NCBI RefSeq assembly: GCF_000374425.1 | Contig: NZ_KB894353.1 | Coordinates: forward strand, 186,001 to 250,000 | Source of the DNA: Acinetobacter tjernbergiae DSM 14971 = CIP 107465 | Lineage (GTDB): Bacteria; Pseudomonadota; Gammaproteobacteria; Pseudomonadales; Moraxellaceae | Length of the DNA: 64,000 nucleotides | Reading direction: 5' to 3' | Shown here: positions 56,218-64,000 of the stretch, in pieces | How positions within the stretch are numbered: position 1 is the first letter of the stretch | How the letters are laid out: every line of letters starts with the position of its first letter | Notes under the pieces: model-generated | The model's database searches: none | Seen by the model: only the letters and a program-made list of their open reading frames with translations | What the model was told of the DNA's origin: nothing | Made by a program: the position numbers and the translations under genes

Positions 56218-57460
56218 GCTTTGGGCACCTGCCCTGACTGCTTGCGCATTAGCAACAAGCATTGCGCTTGTTGGTTGTAGCAAAGACCCTAAAGATGCAC
56301 AGCAAACTGCTGCTGCACAAAAAATGCCACCTCCAGAAGTCGGTGTCATCGTTGCACAACCACAAAGCGTTGAACAAAACGTTGAACTTTCAGGTCGAAC
56401 GTCTGCATATCAAATTTCAGAAGTTCGACCACAAACAGGTGGTGTGATTTTAAAACGTTTATTTGCTGAAGGCAGTTATGTTCAAGCAGGTCAGGCGCTT
56501 TATGAAATTGATGCCAATACCAATCGTGCAACTGTAGACAGCGCGCGTGCAACCTTACTCCGTCAGCAAGCGAACCTAAATGCGCTACGTGTCAAAGAAG
56601 GTCGTTATCGTCAACTTGTGGGGACAAATGCTGTTTCAAAACAAGAATATGATGATATTAATGCACAAGTGCAACTGGCTGAAGCTGACGTCGCAGCATC
56701 ACAAGCAGCACTGAAAAATGCTGAAATTACGTTGGGCTATTCAACTGTACGCGCACCTATTTCAGGTCAATCGAGTCGCTCTTCTGTTACGTCTGGCGCT
56801 TTAGTTACAGCAAATCAAGCTGATCCATTAGTAACGATTCAACAACTTGATCCAATCTATGTCGATATTAATCAATCAAGTGCTGAGTTATTACGTCTGC
56901 GCCAACAACTCAATAAAGGGAGCTTAGACAATAGCAATAATACGCGTGTCAAAATTACCCTTGAAGATGGTTCAGATTACCCACTCGAAGGACAACTTGC
57001 ATTCTCTGGCGCAAGTGTAAATCCAGAAACTGGTACAGTGACTTTACGTGCGGTATTCCCAAATCCAAACCACTTGTTATTACCAGGTATGTATGCAACT
57101 GCAAAAATTTCTCAAGCAGTTTTACCTAATGCTTACTTGATTCCACAAGCAGCCGTAACACGTTTACCAACTGGGCAAGCGATTGCTTTAATTGTAAATG
57201 CGAAAGGTGCAATTGAAACTCGACCAATCACAACAGTGGGCGTGAAAGGTCAAGACTGGATTGTTACTGATGGCTTAAAAGTGGGTGATAAAGTTGTTGT
57301 TGATGGTGTTGCGAAGGTCAAAGAGGGACAAGAAGTCTCTGCTAAACCTTATCAACCACAAGCAAAAGCACCACAAGGTCAAAATGCGACACCTCAAGCA
57401 ACTGAACAAAAGCAAGTCAATTCACCAAAAGCTGAACAAAAAGCAACTTCACAAGCTTAA
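56204..57460 (+). CDS. adeI: RND efflux periplasmic adaptor AdeI
   Basis: This 418-residue membrane fusion protein has a lipoprotein signal (ATSIALVGC-SKDP), a barrel-sandwich domain (ISEVRPQTGGVILKRLFAEGSYVQAGQALYEID), an alpha-hairpin (about 110-180), LGYSTVRAPISGQ and the membrane-proximal domain. Its sequence follows A. baumannii AdeI closely except for the Gln/Pro-rich C-terminus. It links the AdeJ pump with the AdeK channel. It starts within the PAP2 gene (two adjacent ATG; AGGTGG upstream). Confidence 0.93.
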   Translation: MMSAKLWAPALTACALATSIALVGCSKDPKDAQQTAAAQKMPPPEVGVIVAQPQSVEQNVELSGRTSAYQISEVRPQTGGVILKRLFAEGSYVQAGQALYEIDANTNRATVDSARATLLRQQANLNALRVKEGRYRQLVGTNAVSKQEYDDINAQVQLAEADVAASQAALKNAEITLGYSTVRAPISGQSSRSSVTSGALVTANQADPLVTIQQLDPIYVDINQSSAELLRLRQQLNKGSLDNSNNTRVKITLEDGSDYPLEGQLAFSGASVNPETGTVTLRAVFPNPNHLLLPGMYATAKISQAVLPNAYLIPQAAVTRLPTGQAIALIVNAKGAIETRPITTVGVKGQDWIVTDGLKVGDKVVVDGVAKVKEGQEVSAKPYQPQAKAPQGQNATPQATEQKQVNSPKAEQKATSQA

Positions 57461-57472
57461 GGGGTAGATTGC

Positions 57473-60400
57473 ATGGCTCAATTTTTTATCCATCGTCCAA
57501 TTTTTGCATGGGTGATTGCACTGGTCATTATGTTGGCGGGTATTCTCACGCTCACTAAAATGCCAGTTGCACAATATCCAACCATTGCACCCCCTACGGT
57601 GACAATTTCTGCAACCTATCCTGGTGCTTCTGCTAAAACTGTAGAAAATACGGTCACCCAAATCATTGAACAACAAATGAATGGTTTAGATGGCTTACGT
57701 TATATTTCTTCAAACAGTGCAGGAAACGGTCAAGCATCAATTAACTTAAACTTTGAACAAGGTATCGATCCTGATATTGCACAAGTTCAAGTTCAAAATA
57801 AATTACAGTCTGCAACAGCACTTTTACCTGAAGATGTACAACGTCAAGGGGTAAGAGTAACCAAATCTGGCGCAAGCTTTATGCAGGTTATTGCATTCTA
57901 TTCACCAGATAACAATCTTTCTGCTTCAGACATTAAAGACTATGTAAACTCAAATATCTCTGAGCCACTGAGTCGTGTCGCAGGTGTCGGTGAGGTTCAA
58001 GTCTTTGGTGGTTCATATGCAATGCGTATTTGGCTAGACCCAGCAAAACTGACCAGTTTCAATCTAACGCCAGCAGATGTTGCAGCAGCTATTCGTGCGC
58101 AAAACGCCCAAGTTGCTGTAGGTCAATTAGGTGGCGCACCTGCAACATCAGGTCAGGTACTCAATGCAACAGTCAATGCACAAAGCATGCTACAAACCCC
58201 TGAACAGTTTAAAAATATTTTCCTTAAAAATACGGCTGCTGGCGCACAAGTTCGCTTAAGTGATGTCGCACGTGTTGAATTAGGTTCGGATAATTATCAA
58301 TTCGATTCTAAGTTTAATGGTAATCCTGCGGGTGGTGTTGCAATCAAACTTGCAACAGGAGCAAATGCGCTTGATACAGCAAAAGCTGTTGAGAAACGTT
58401 TATCTGAGCTTCGTAATAACTATCCAACAGGTTTAAAAGACAAACTTGCTTATGACACAACACCGTTTGTTAAACTTTCGATTGAAAGTGTCGTCCATAC
58501 GCTGATTGAAGCAGTTATCCTTGTATTTATTGTGATGTTCCTGTTCTTACAGAACTGGCGCGCAACCATTATTCCAACGCTTGCTGTACCCGTGGTGGTA
58601 TTGGGAACATTTGCCGTAATTAATATCTTTGGCTTTTCGATCAATACTCTCACCATGTTCGCAATGGTACTTGCCATCGGTCTATTAGTTGATGATGCGA
58701 TTGTGGTGGTCGAGAACGTCGAACGCGTAATGCAAGAAGAGCATTTAGAACCTGTACCTGCAACTGAAAAGTCAATGAGTCAGATTTCTGGTGCTTTGAT
58801 TGGTATTACCAGTGTATTAACAGCGGTATTCGTACCAATGGCATTCTTTGGTGGAACAACTGGGGTCATTTACCGTCAGTTCTCCATCACTCTAGTCACA
58901 GCAATGATTTTGTCTTTAATTGTTGCATTAACCTTTACCCCCGCCCTTTGTGCAACGTTGTTAAAACAACACGATCCAAACAAGCCAGAAAGCAACAATA
59001 TTTTTGCACGTTTCTTCCGTTGGTTTAACCGCAGCTTCGATAAGCTATCAGTGAAATATCAAGGTGGTGTCAATCGTATGACCCATCATAAAATTTTCTC
59101 TGGTGTTGTTTATATTGCCGTCATTGCGAGTTTGGTTGGTTTATATAAGGCGTTGCCATCTTCTTTCTTACCCGAAGAAGATCAGGGCGTGGTCATGACT
59201 TTAGTTCAGTTACCACCAAGTGCGAGTCTTGAACGTACGGATAAAGTCATCACAACAATGACGGGTTACTTCTTAAATAAGGAAAAAGAACACGTAGAGT
59301 CAATCTTTACGGTCTCTGGTTTCTCATTTACGGGAGTCGGTCAAAACGCAGGTCTTGCATTTATTAAACTGAAAGACTGGAGTGAACGTACCACACCTGA
59401 ATCACAAATTGGTGCCATCATTCAACGTGGTATGGCACTCAATATGATTGTAAAAGATGCCTCTTACATCATGCCATTGCAGTTACCTGCAATGCCTGAG
59501 TTAGGTGTGTCATCAGGATTTAACATTCAATTAAAAGATGTGAGTGGTCAAGGTCATGACAAGCTGATTGCTGCGCGGAATGCTGTTTTAGGCATGGCAT
59601 CACAAGACAAGCGTCTTGCAGGTGTTCGTCCAAATGGTCAGGAAGATACACCTCAGTATCAAATTATGGTTGATCAAGCACAAGCTGGTGCAATGGGTAT
59701 CAGTATCAGCGATATAAACAGCACCATGAGCATGGCTTGGGGTGGTTCTTATATCAATGACTTCGTCGATCGTGGTCGTGTCAAAAAAGTTTATGTTCAG
59801 GGCGAAGCGGATACACGCATGATGCCTGAAGACTTAAACAAATGGTATGTACGTAATAACAAAGGCGAAATGGTTCCGTTCTCAGCATTTGCCAAAGGTG
59901 AATGGACGTATGGTTCACCTCGTTTAGAGCGCTATAACGGCGTTTCATCCGTAAATATCCAAGGTACACCTGCGCAAGGTGTCAGCTCTGGTGATGCAAT
60001 GTTGGCAATGGAAGAAATCATTGGGAAGTTACCATCAATGGGCTTACAAGGTTTCGACTACGAATGGACAGGTTTATCTTTAGAAGAACGTGATTCTGGT
60101 AATCAGACGCTTCCTTTGCTAATTCTTTCGTTATTGATCGTATTCCTATGTCTTTCTGCACTATATGAAAGTTGGGCCATTCCAATTTCTGTATTGTTAG
60201 TTGTACCTTTAGGTATTATTGGTGCATTTACATTGACATGGTTAGGTATGGTGATTAAAGGTGATCCAAACTTATCCTTTAATATTTACTTCCAAGTCGC
60301 GATCGTAGCAGTCATAGGTCTTTCTGCCAAAAATGCAATTTTAATTGTAGAATTTGCAAAAGAATTGCAGGAACAAGGTGAAGATCTATTCGATGCAACC

Positions 60401-60646
60401 TTACATGCTGCAAAAATGCGTTTACGCCCAATTATTATGACCACACTTGCTTTTGGTTTTGGTGTTTTACCATTAGCGCTTGCAAGTGGTGCGGGTGCAG
60501 GTAGCCAACACTCTGTTGGTTATGGTGTACTTGGTGGTGTAATTTCTTCAACACTTTTAGGTATCTTCTTCATCCCTGTGTTCTTCGTGTGGATTCGTAG
60601 TATCTTTAAGTACAAACCTAAAACTTTAAATACTCAGGAGCATTGA
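57473..60646 (+). CDS. adeJ: RND efflux pump AdeJ
   Basis: The 1057 residues are a full HAE1-type transporter: an N-terminal helix (MAQFFIHRPIFAWVIALVIMLAGILTLTKMPVAQYPTIAPP), two large periplasmic loops and 12 membrane helices. The proton-relay Asp pair is in GLLVDDAIVVVENVERVM, with the partner Lys in LSAKNAILIVEFAKEL. It exports many drugs, and in A. baumannii provides intrinsic resistance. It begins 12 bases after adeI and overlaps the adeK region by a few bases. Confidence 0.95.
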   Translation: MAQFFIHRPIFAWVIALVIMLAGILTLTKMPVAQYPTIAPPTVTISATYPGASAKTVENTVTQIIEQQMNGLDGLRYISSNSAGNGQASINLNFEQGIDPDIAQVQVQNKLQSATALLPEDVQRQGVRVTKSGASFMQVIAFYSPDNNLSASDIKDYVNSNISEPLSRVAGVGEVQVFGGSYAMRIWLDPAKLTSFNLTPADVAAAIRAQNAQVAVGQLGGAPATSGQVLNATVNAQSMLQTPEQFKNIFLKNTAAGAQVRLSDVARVELGSDNYQFDSKFNGNPAGGVAIKLATGANALDTAKAVEKRLSELRNNYPTGLKDKLAYDTTPFVKLSIESVVHTLIEAVILVFIVMFLFLQNWRATIIPTLAVPVVVLGTFAVINIFGFSINTLTMFAMVLAIGLLVDDAIVVVENVERVMQEEHLEPVPATEKSMSQISGALIGITSVLTAVFVPMAFFGGTTGVIYRQFSITLVTAMILSLIVALTFTPALCATLLKQHDPNKPESNNIFARFFRWFNRSFDKLSVKYQGGVNRMTHHKIFSGVVYIAVIASLVGLYKALPSSFLPEEDQGVVMTLVQLPPSASLERTDKVITTMTGYFLNKEKEHVESIFTVSGFSFTGVGQNAGLAFIKLKDWSERTTPESQIGAIIQRGMALNMIVKDASYIMPLQLPAMPELGVSSGFNIQLKDVSGQGHDKLIAARNAVLGMASQDKRLAGVRPNGQEDTPQYQIMVDQAQAGAMGISISDINSTMSMAWGGSYINDFVDRGRVKKVYVQGEADTRMMPEDLNKWYVRNNKGEMVPFSAFAKGEWTYGSPRLERYNGVSSVNIQGTPAQGVSSGDAMLAMEEIIGKLPSMGLQGFDYEWTGLSLEERDSGNQTLPLLILSLLIVFLCLSALYESWAIPISVLLVVPLGIIGAFTLTWLGMVIKGDPNLSFNIYFQVAIVAVIGLSAKNAILIVEFAKELQEQGEDLFDATLHAAKMRLRPIIMTTLAFGFGVLPLALASGAGAGSQHSVGYGVLGGVISSTLLGIFFIPVFFVWIRSIFKYKPKTLNTQEH

Positions 60647-60648
60647 TC

Positions 60649-62112
60649 GTGATGCAAACTGTTTGGTCTATTTCCAGTCGTGGCATTGCAATCTCTGCAC
60701 TCGCGCTCTCTTTGGCTGCCTGCCAAAGTATGCGTGGGCCAGAGCCTGTTGTGAGCACAAATACGCCTGAAAGCTACGCGTCTTATGGTAATGCTTCTGG
60801 AACATCAATTGCTGAACAAGGTTACAAAGACTTCTTTGCTGACCAACGTTTATTAGAAGTTATTGATTTGGCGATTGCCAACAACCGTGATTTGCGTACT
60901 GCTGTTCTCAATATTCAAAAAGCACAGCAGCAATATCAAATCTCGGAAAATAATAGATTACCAACCATTGGAATCGCTGGTAGCACAACTCGACAAGTAT
61001 CCCCGAGTCAAAACCCAAACAATCCATATTCAACGTATCAAGTGGGTATCCCACAAACGACATATGAATTAGATTTTTGGGGTCGTGTTGCAAGCTTAAA
61101 AGATGCAGCTTTGGACAGCTATTTAGCAACGCAAAGCTCACGTGATGCAACGCAAATCAGCTTAATTAGCCAAGTGACTCAAGCTTGGTTGAATTATTCA
61201 TTTGCAAGTGCGCAACTTAAACTTGCCGATCAAACGCTCAAAGCACAACAAGATTCGTTTAACTTGAACAAGAAACGTTTTGATGTGGGCATCGATAGCG
61301 AAATTCCTGTGCGTCAAGCACAAATTTCGGTTGAAACTGCGCGTAATGATGTGGCGAACTACAAAACACAAATTGCTCAAGCACAAAACTTGTTGAATTT
61401 ACTAGTAGGTCAGCCAGTTCCTCAGAACTTATTGCCTCAACAACAAGTGACTCGTATCACACAGCAAAGTGCGTTAAGTGCAGGCTTACCGAGTGATTTG
61501 TTAAATAACCGTCCAGATGTAAAAGCTGCGGAATATCAATTGAGTGCGGCTGGTGCAAATATCGGTGCTGCTAAAGCACAGCTATATCCGACAATTAGCC
61601 TGACAGGTTCAGCAGGTTATGCTTCAACAGATTTGAGTAATCTTTTTAAAGCAGGCAATGTAGGCTGGTCAATTGGTCCAAATATTAGCTTACCCATCTT
61701 TGATTGGGGTACACGTAAAGCCAACGTAAAAATCTCAGAAACGGATCAGAAAATTGCACTTGCTAACTATGAAAAGTCAGTACAGTCAGCTTTCCGTGAA
61801 GTCAATGATGCTTTGGCGACTCGTGCCAATATCGGTGATCGTTTAACTGCTCAGCGTCGTTTAGTTGAAGCAACCAATACCACATATAAACTTTCTAATG
61901 CTCGCTTCCGTGCAGGTATTGATAGTTATTTAACGGTATTAGATGCACAACGCTCTGCATATTCGGCTGAGCAAGGTTTATTGTTATTACAGCAAGCAAA
62001 TCTAAATAGCCAAGTGGAATTATATAAAACACTGGGGGGCGGTCTAAAAGCCAACTCGAGCGATACTGTAACGCAACAAGCATCTAGCGCACAAATTCAG
62101 GCTGCTAAATAG
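60649..62112 (+). CDS. adeK: Outer-membrane efflux channel AdeK
   Basis: This TolC-like protein (487 residues) has a lipoprotein signal (ALALSLAAC-QSMRG) and two repeated OEP domains (LIANNRDLRTAVLNIQKAQQQYQ..., SDLLNNRPDVKAAEYQLSAAGANIGAAKAQLYPTISLTGSAGY..., GIDSYLTVLDAQRSAYSAEQGLLLLQQANLNSQVELYKTLGGG). The GTG at 60649 has AGGAG 8 bases upstream; the ATG three bases later is equally possible. It completes the AdeIJK tripartite pump. A strong terminator follows. Confidence 0.94.
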   Translation: MMQTVWSISSRGIAISALALSLAACQSMRGPEPVVSTNTPESYASYGNASGTSIAEQGYKDFFADQRLLEVIDLAIANNRDLRTAVLNIQKAQQQYQISENNRLPTIGIAGSTTRQVSPSQNPNNPYSTYQVGIPQTTYELDFWGRVASLKDAALDSYLATQSSRDATQISLISQVTQAWLNYSFASAQLKLADQTLKAQQDSFNLNKKRFDVGIDSEIPVRQAQISVETARNDVANYKTQIAQAQNLLNLLVGQPVPQNLLPQQQVTRITQQSALSAGLPSDLLNNRPDVKAAEYQLSAAGANIGAAKAQLYPTISLTGSAGYASTDLSNLFKAGNVGWSIGPNISLPIFDWGTRKANVKISETDQKIALANYEKSVQSAFREVNDALATRANIGDRLTAQRRLVEATNTTYKLSNARFRAGIDSYLTVLDAQRSAYSAEQGLLLLQQANLNSQVELYKTLGGGLKANSSDTVTQQASSAQIQAAK

Positions 62113-62130
62113 TTGAAATCATTTACAAAT

Positions 62131-62156
62131 AAAAGCTCACTTCGGTGAGCTTTTTT
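62131..62156 (+). terminator. Terminator after adeK
   Basis: AAAAGCTCAC-TTCG-GTGAGCTTTT followed by TT; a UUCG tetraloop on a 10-bp stem. Confidence 0.92.
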
Positions 62157-62220
62157 ATTGCAACTATTGCGAATATTTCTTATCTTCAAAGACTAACGAT
62201 GAATGATTTAGACAAATACT

Positions 62221-62571
62221 ATGTTACTAAGCAGTTTAGAATCTGTACCCGGTCACACTATTTTACGTCAATTGGATGTGGTGCATGGCAGTACCGTCCG
62301 TAGTAAACATGTGGGACGTGACTTGATGGCTGGCTTGAAAAACATCGTGGGTGGTGAATTGACGGGTTATACCGAGTTGCTTGAAGAATCTCGCCAAGAA
62401 GCGACCCAACGAATGATTGATAAAGCACATAGTTTAGGTGCGAATGCAATTGTAGGGATTCGTTTCTCGACCTCAAATATTGCTCAAGGTGCATCTGAAC
62501 TTTTTGTCTATGGTACGGCAGTGGTGGTTCAACCGATCACACCGAAACTTCCTGATCCATTTAGCGCTTAG
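62221..62571 (+). CDS. YbjQ-family (DUF74) protein
   Basis: The 116 residues (GHTILRQLDVVHGSTVRSKHVGRDLMAGLKNIVGGELTGYTELLEESRQEATQRMIDKAHSLGANAIVGIRFSTSNIAQGASELFVYGTAVVV) match the YbjQ/UPF0145 fold, a pentameric small protein that resembles heavy-metal-binding folds; its role is not known. No clear ribosome binding site precedes the ATG. A membrane-anchored relative follows after 8 bases. Confidence 0.88.
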   Translation: MLLSSLESVPGHTILRQLDVVHGSTVRSKHVGRDLMAGLKNIVGGELTGYTELLEESRQEATQRMIDKAHSLGANAIVGIRFSTSNIAQGASELFVYGTAVVVQPITPKLPDPFSA

Positions 62572-62579
62572 GCATTTTT

Positions 62580-63020
62580 ATGAGTGGATTAATTTTTCAG
62601 ATTATTCTTTTTCTGATTTTATTTTCAGTCGGTTGGACTTTTGGTCGACATATCGAACAAAAACATTTACGTGAACTGGATGAAAAAGAAAAACTATTTG
62701 CCCATATTCGGATTGATACCAATCGCTTTACTGAAACATCCGCAAATGGACAGTTGGTGAGTAGCAATGTTGTGATTTCACATGATTACTTTAAATATGT
62801 ACTTGCCAATATTCAGAACTTTTTCGGTGGTCGTCTGACTAGTTATGAAAGTGTGGTTGAACGTGCACGTCGTGAAGCCATGCTTCGCCTCAAGCAAGAA
62901 GCCGATCGAATAGGCGCAAACCATATCATGGGTGTTCGACTCAGCACCACCGAATTAGGTATGCAAGGTAGGATGGTTGAAGTATTTGCTTATGGAACTG
63001 CAATTATCAACACACATTAA
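62580..63020 (+). CDS. Membrane-anchored YbjQ-like protein
   Basis: This 146-residue protein has an N-terminal membrane helix (LIFQIILFLILFSVGWTFG), a charged linker, and a YbjQ-like domain (NVVISHDYFKYVLANIQNFFGGRLTSYESVVERARREAMLRLKQEADRIGANHIMGVRLSTTELGMQGRMVEVFAYGTAII). It is clearly a relative of the preceding soluble protein and forms an operon with it; the two may assemble together at the inner membrane. Confidence 0.85.
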   Translation: MSGLIFQIILFLILFSVGWTFGRHIEQKHLRELDEKEKLFAHIRIDTNRFTETSANGQLVSSNVVISHDYFKYVLANIQNFFGGRLTSYESVVERARREAMLRLKQEADRIGANHIMGVRLSTTELGMQGRMVEVFAYGTAIINTH

Positions 63021-63023
63021 AAA

Positions 63024-63048
63024 ATATCCTGTGCCATGCACAGGATAT
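63024..63048. terminator. Bidirectional terminator
   Basis: ATATCCTGTGC-CAT-GCACAGGATAT, 11 bp, with a T-run on the minus-strand side; lies between convergent genes. Confidence 0.8.
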
Positions 63049-63052
63049 TGCC

Positions 63053-63760
63053 CTACATCCCAAAAATCGCTTGCCAATAGTGATAGATTTTTTCCTCACC
63101 ATCATCTAATTTAAACTCATAAGACATTTTACGAGTTTCAACGATCTTAAAATCGACAGGATATTTAAACAACGCACCTGCATAGGCAAAGGTATGATAT
63201 TCACCATTTTCACCACAGACATCGACTTCGCTTGGCATTCTTGCAATTAGTGCAGCATCAATATCTTGACCAATAAAAGACTCATCCAACTTACTAGCAT
63301 CAGTCACGATAATTTTGGTTTTAATACCTGAATCCAAAAAGTTCTGCATCACTTCAGTCGAGTTCAGATTCCAGATGGGTTCAACCACTTCAATCCCAAG
63401 AGGATGCAAACGGTCTTCTCGATATTTGCGTACATCGCTCAGGTAAATATCACCAAAAATAAAGTGTTCAACCCCCTGCGCTTTAAAATGATTGGCAGCA
63501 TCTAGCATGCGTTGTTCATAGACAGGGAGATTTTTAGGAAGAAACACGGGATACAATGGAATCCCAATACTCTCAGCTTGCTTTTCAAGTAATGCATGCG
63601 GAATGGCATGCATGGAAGACAATTCTGTTTCTTCATTCACAGTGGTTAGTAAAGCGACCACTTCGAACTCATTTTGCTGTAGCACCGTATACAGTGCTAA
63701 GGCTGAATCTTTACCACCGCTCCAATTAAAAACGGCTTTCTTACGATTATCCACACTCAT
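63053..63760 (-). CDS. Diphthine-ammonia-ligase-like ATP-binding protein
   Basis: The 235 residues start KKAVFNWSGGKDSALALYTVLQQNEFEVVALLTTVNEE, the PP-loop SGGKDS of adenine-nucleotide alpha hydrolases, and contain FGDIYLSDVRKYREDRLHPLGIEVVEPIWN and CGENGEYHTFAYAGALF, typical of the Dph6/MJ0570 family. Bacteria do not make diphthamide, so the substrate is something else. It overlaps the upstream dehydrogenase gene by 4 bases (ATGA). Confidence 0.85.
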   Translation of the reverse strand: MSVDNRKKAVFNWSGGKDSALALYTVLQQNEFEVVALLTTVNEETELSSMHAIPHALLEKQAESIGIPLYPVFLPKNLPVYEQRMLDAANHFKAQGVEHFIFGDIYLSDVRKYREDRLHPLGIEVVEPIWNLNSTEVMQNFLDSGIKTKIIVTDASKLDESFIGQDIDAALIARMPSEVDVCGENGEYHTFAYAGALFKYPVDFKIVETRKMSYEFKLDDGEEKIYHYWQAIFGM

Positions 63761-64000
63761 TTCACTTTCATTTTACGAATCATTTTATACAACAAGCTTG
63801 GTGATAAACGAGAGACCAACACACCCAGTTGTTCTTTTTTCCCACCAACAACAATATATTCATCCCCTGCCATCAAGGATTCCACCACACGTTCGGCAAA
63901 GACGTCGACGTCTAAACCATTTTCAATCGCTTCATCCTGATGCCCTTGTGGTTTGCCTTCCCCATTTAAAGCATTAAATGAAACATTGGTTTTAACAAAA
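63757..64000 (-). CDS. Short-chain dehydrogenase, 3' end (5' part outside window)
   Basis: The minus strand is open from the window edge to a TGA at 63757-63759 and reads FVKTNVSFNALNGEGKPQGHQDEAIENGLDVDVFAERVVESLMAGDEYIVVGGKKEQLGVLVSRLSPSLLYKMIRKMKVK. The FVKTNVSFNAL segment after the missing catalytic Tyr-Lys and the rest fit the C-terminus of SDR-family oxidoreductases. The stop overlaps the start of the ATP-binding protein gene, so both are in one operon. Confidence 0.7.
   Translation of the reverse strand, partial: FVKTNVSFNALNGEGKPQGHQDEAIENGLDVDVFAERVVESLMAGDEYIVVGGKKEQLGVLVSRLSPSLLYKMIRKMKVK

Overview
The window looks like an Acinetobacter chromosome, from a species other than the best-known A. 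baumannii as far as I can judge from memory. The signs are a low-to-moderate GC content, the divergent gltA / sdhCDAB-sucAB-lpd-sucCD block, and a PAP2-phosphatase gene overlapping a complete adeIJK-type efflux operon. The AdeI, AdeJ and AdeK proteins closely resemble the A. baumannii ones. Almost everything from 13 kb onward is ordinary core genome on both strands. The first 13 kb is the accessory part. REGION 1 (1-1772): the 3' end of a flotillin-like gene, a small orphan gene, a decayed gene fragment, and the 3' part of an alpha/beta-hydrolase gene on the minus strand. REGION 2 (1773-12871): an 11,099-bp defective Mu-like (transposable) prophage whose ends can be placed to the base. It begins TGTGAGTT and ends AACTTACA (TG...CA), is flanked by a 5-bp target duplication CATTG, and splits the hydrolase gene: the first 19 codons lie at 12872-12928 and the rest at 1174-1772. 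Inside are a repressor operon (minus strand), an operator region with strong palindromes, a Ner-like gene, and the N-terminal part of the MuA-type transposase. A large deletion then joins the transposase gene to the C-terminal part of the tail tape-measure gene, removing the equivalents of B, lysis, head, sheath and tube genes. After an inserted block (a 171-aa gene, a C4-like antisense RNA with a Rha-family regulator, and two tiny genes) come the baseplate genes in Mu order: N, P, gp45, gp46, gp47, gp48 and a collar-type fibre. The remnant cannot make particles; whether its repressor, C4/Rha unit or small genes are still active is open. REGION 3 (12929-27400): a TCA-cycle block on the minus strand, read sdhC-sdhD-sdhA-sdhB, a 750-bp gap, then sucA-sucB-lpd-sucC-sucD, with citrate synthase gltA divergent across about 900 bp. 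Together these cover citrate formation, 2-oxoglutarate to succinate, and succinate to fumarate. REGION 4 (27400-41400): a YARHG lipoprotein-like protein, a DUF2306 membrane protein, a DUF1289 protein, tRNA hydroxylase trhO, a DedA protein, tpm, a YgfB-family protein, rpoD, a YbeD-like protein and lipB separated by a pair of related lipoproteins, an SCP2-like protein with an iron-type alcohol dehydrogenase, and a PuuP-like permease. REGION 5 (41338-50100): a PH-domain gene and AT-rich DNA between two 46-bp direct repeats; a flavodoxin-like gene with a divergent HxlR regulator; trmL, cysG, serS, an RsiV-like lipoprotein, a carotenoid oxygenase and lolA. REGION 6 (50398-64000): pirin, rpmA/rplU, ispB, a Gcr-type membrane protein, PAP2-adeIJK with a 24-bp palindrome in its promoter, two YbjQ-family genes, a diphthine-ammonia-ligase-like ATPase and the 3' end of a short-chain dehydrogenase gene. 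No tRNA, rRNA, CRISPR array or intact insertion sequence was seen.
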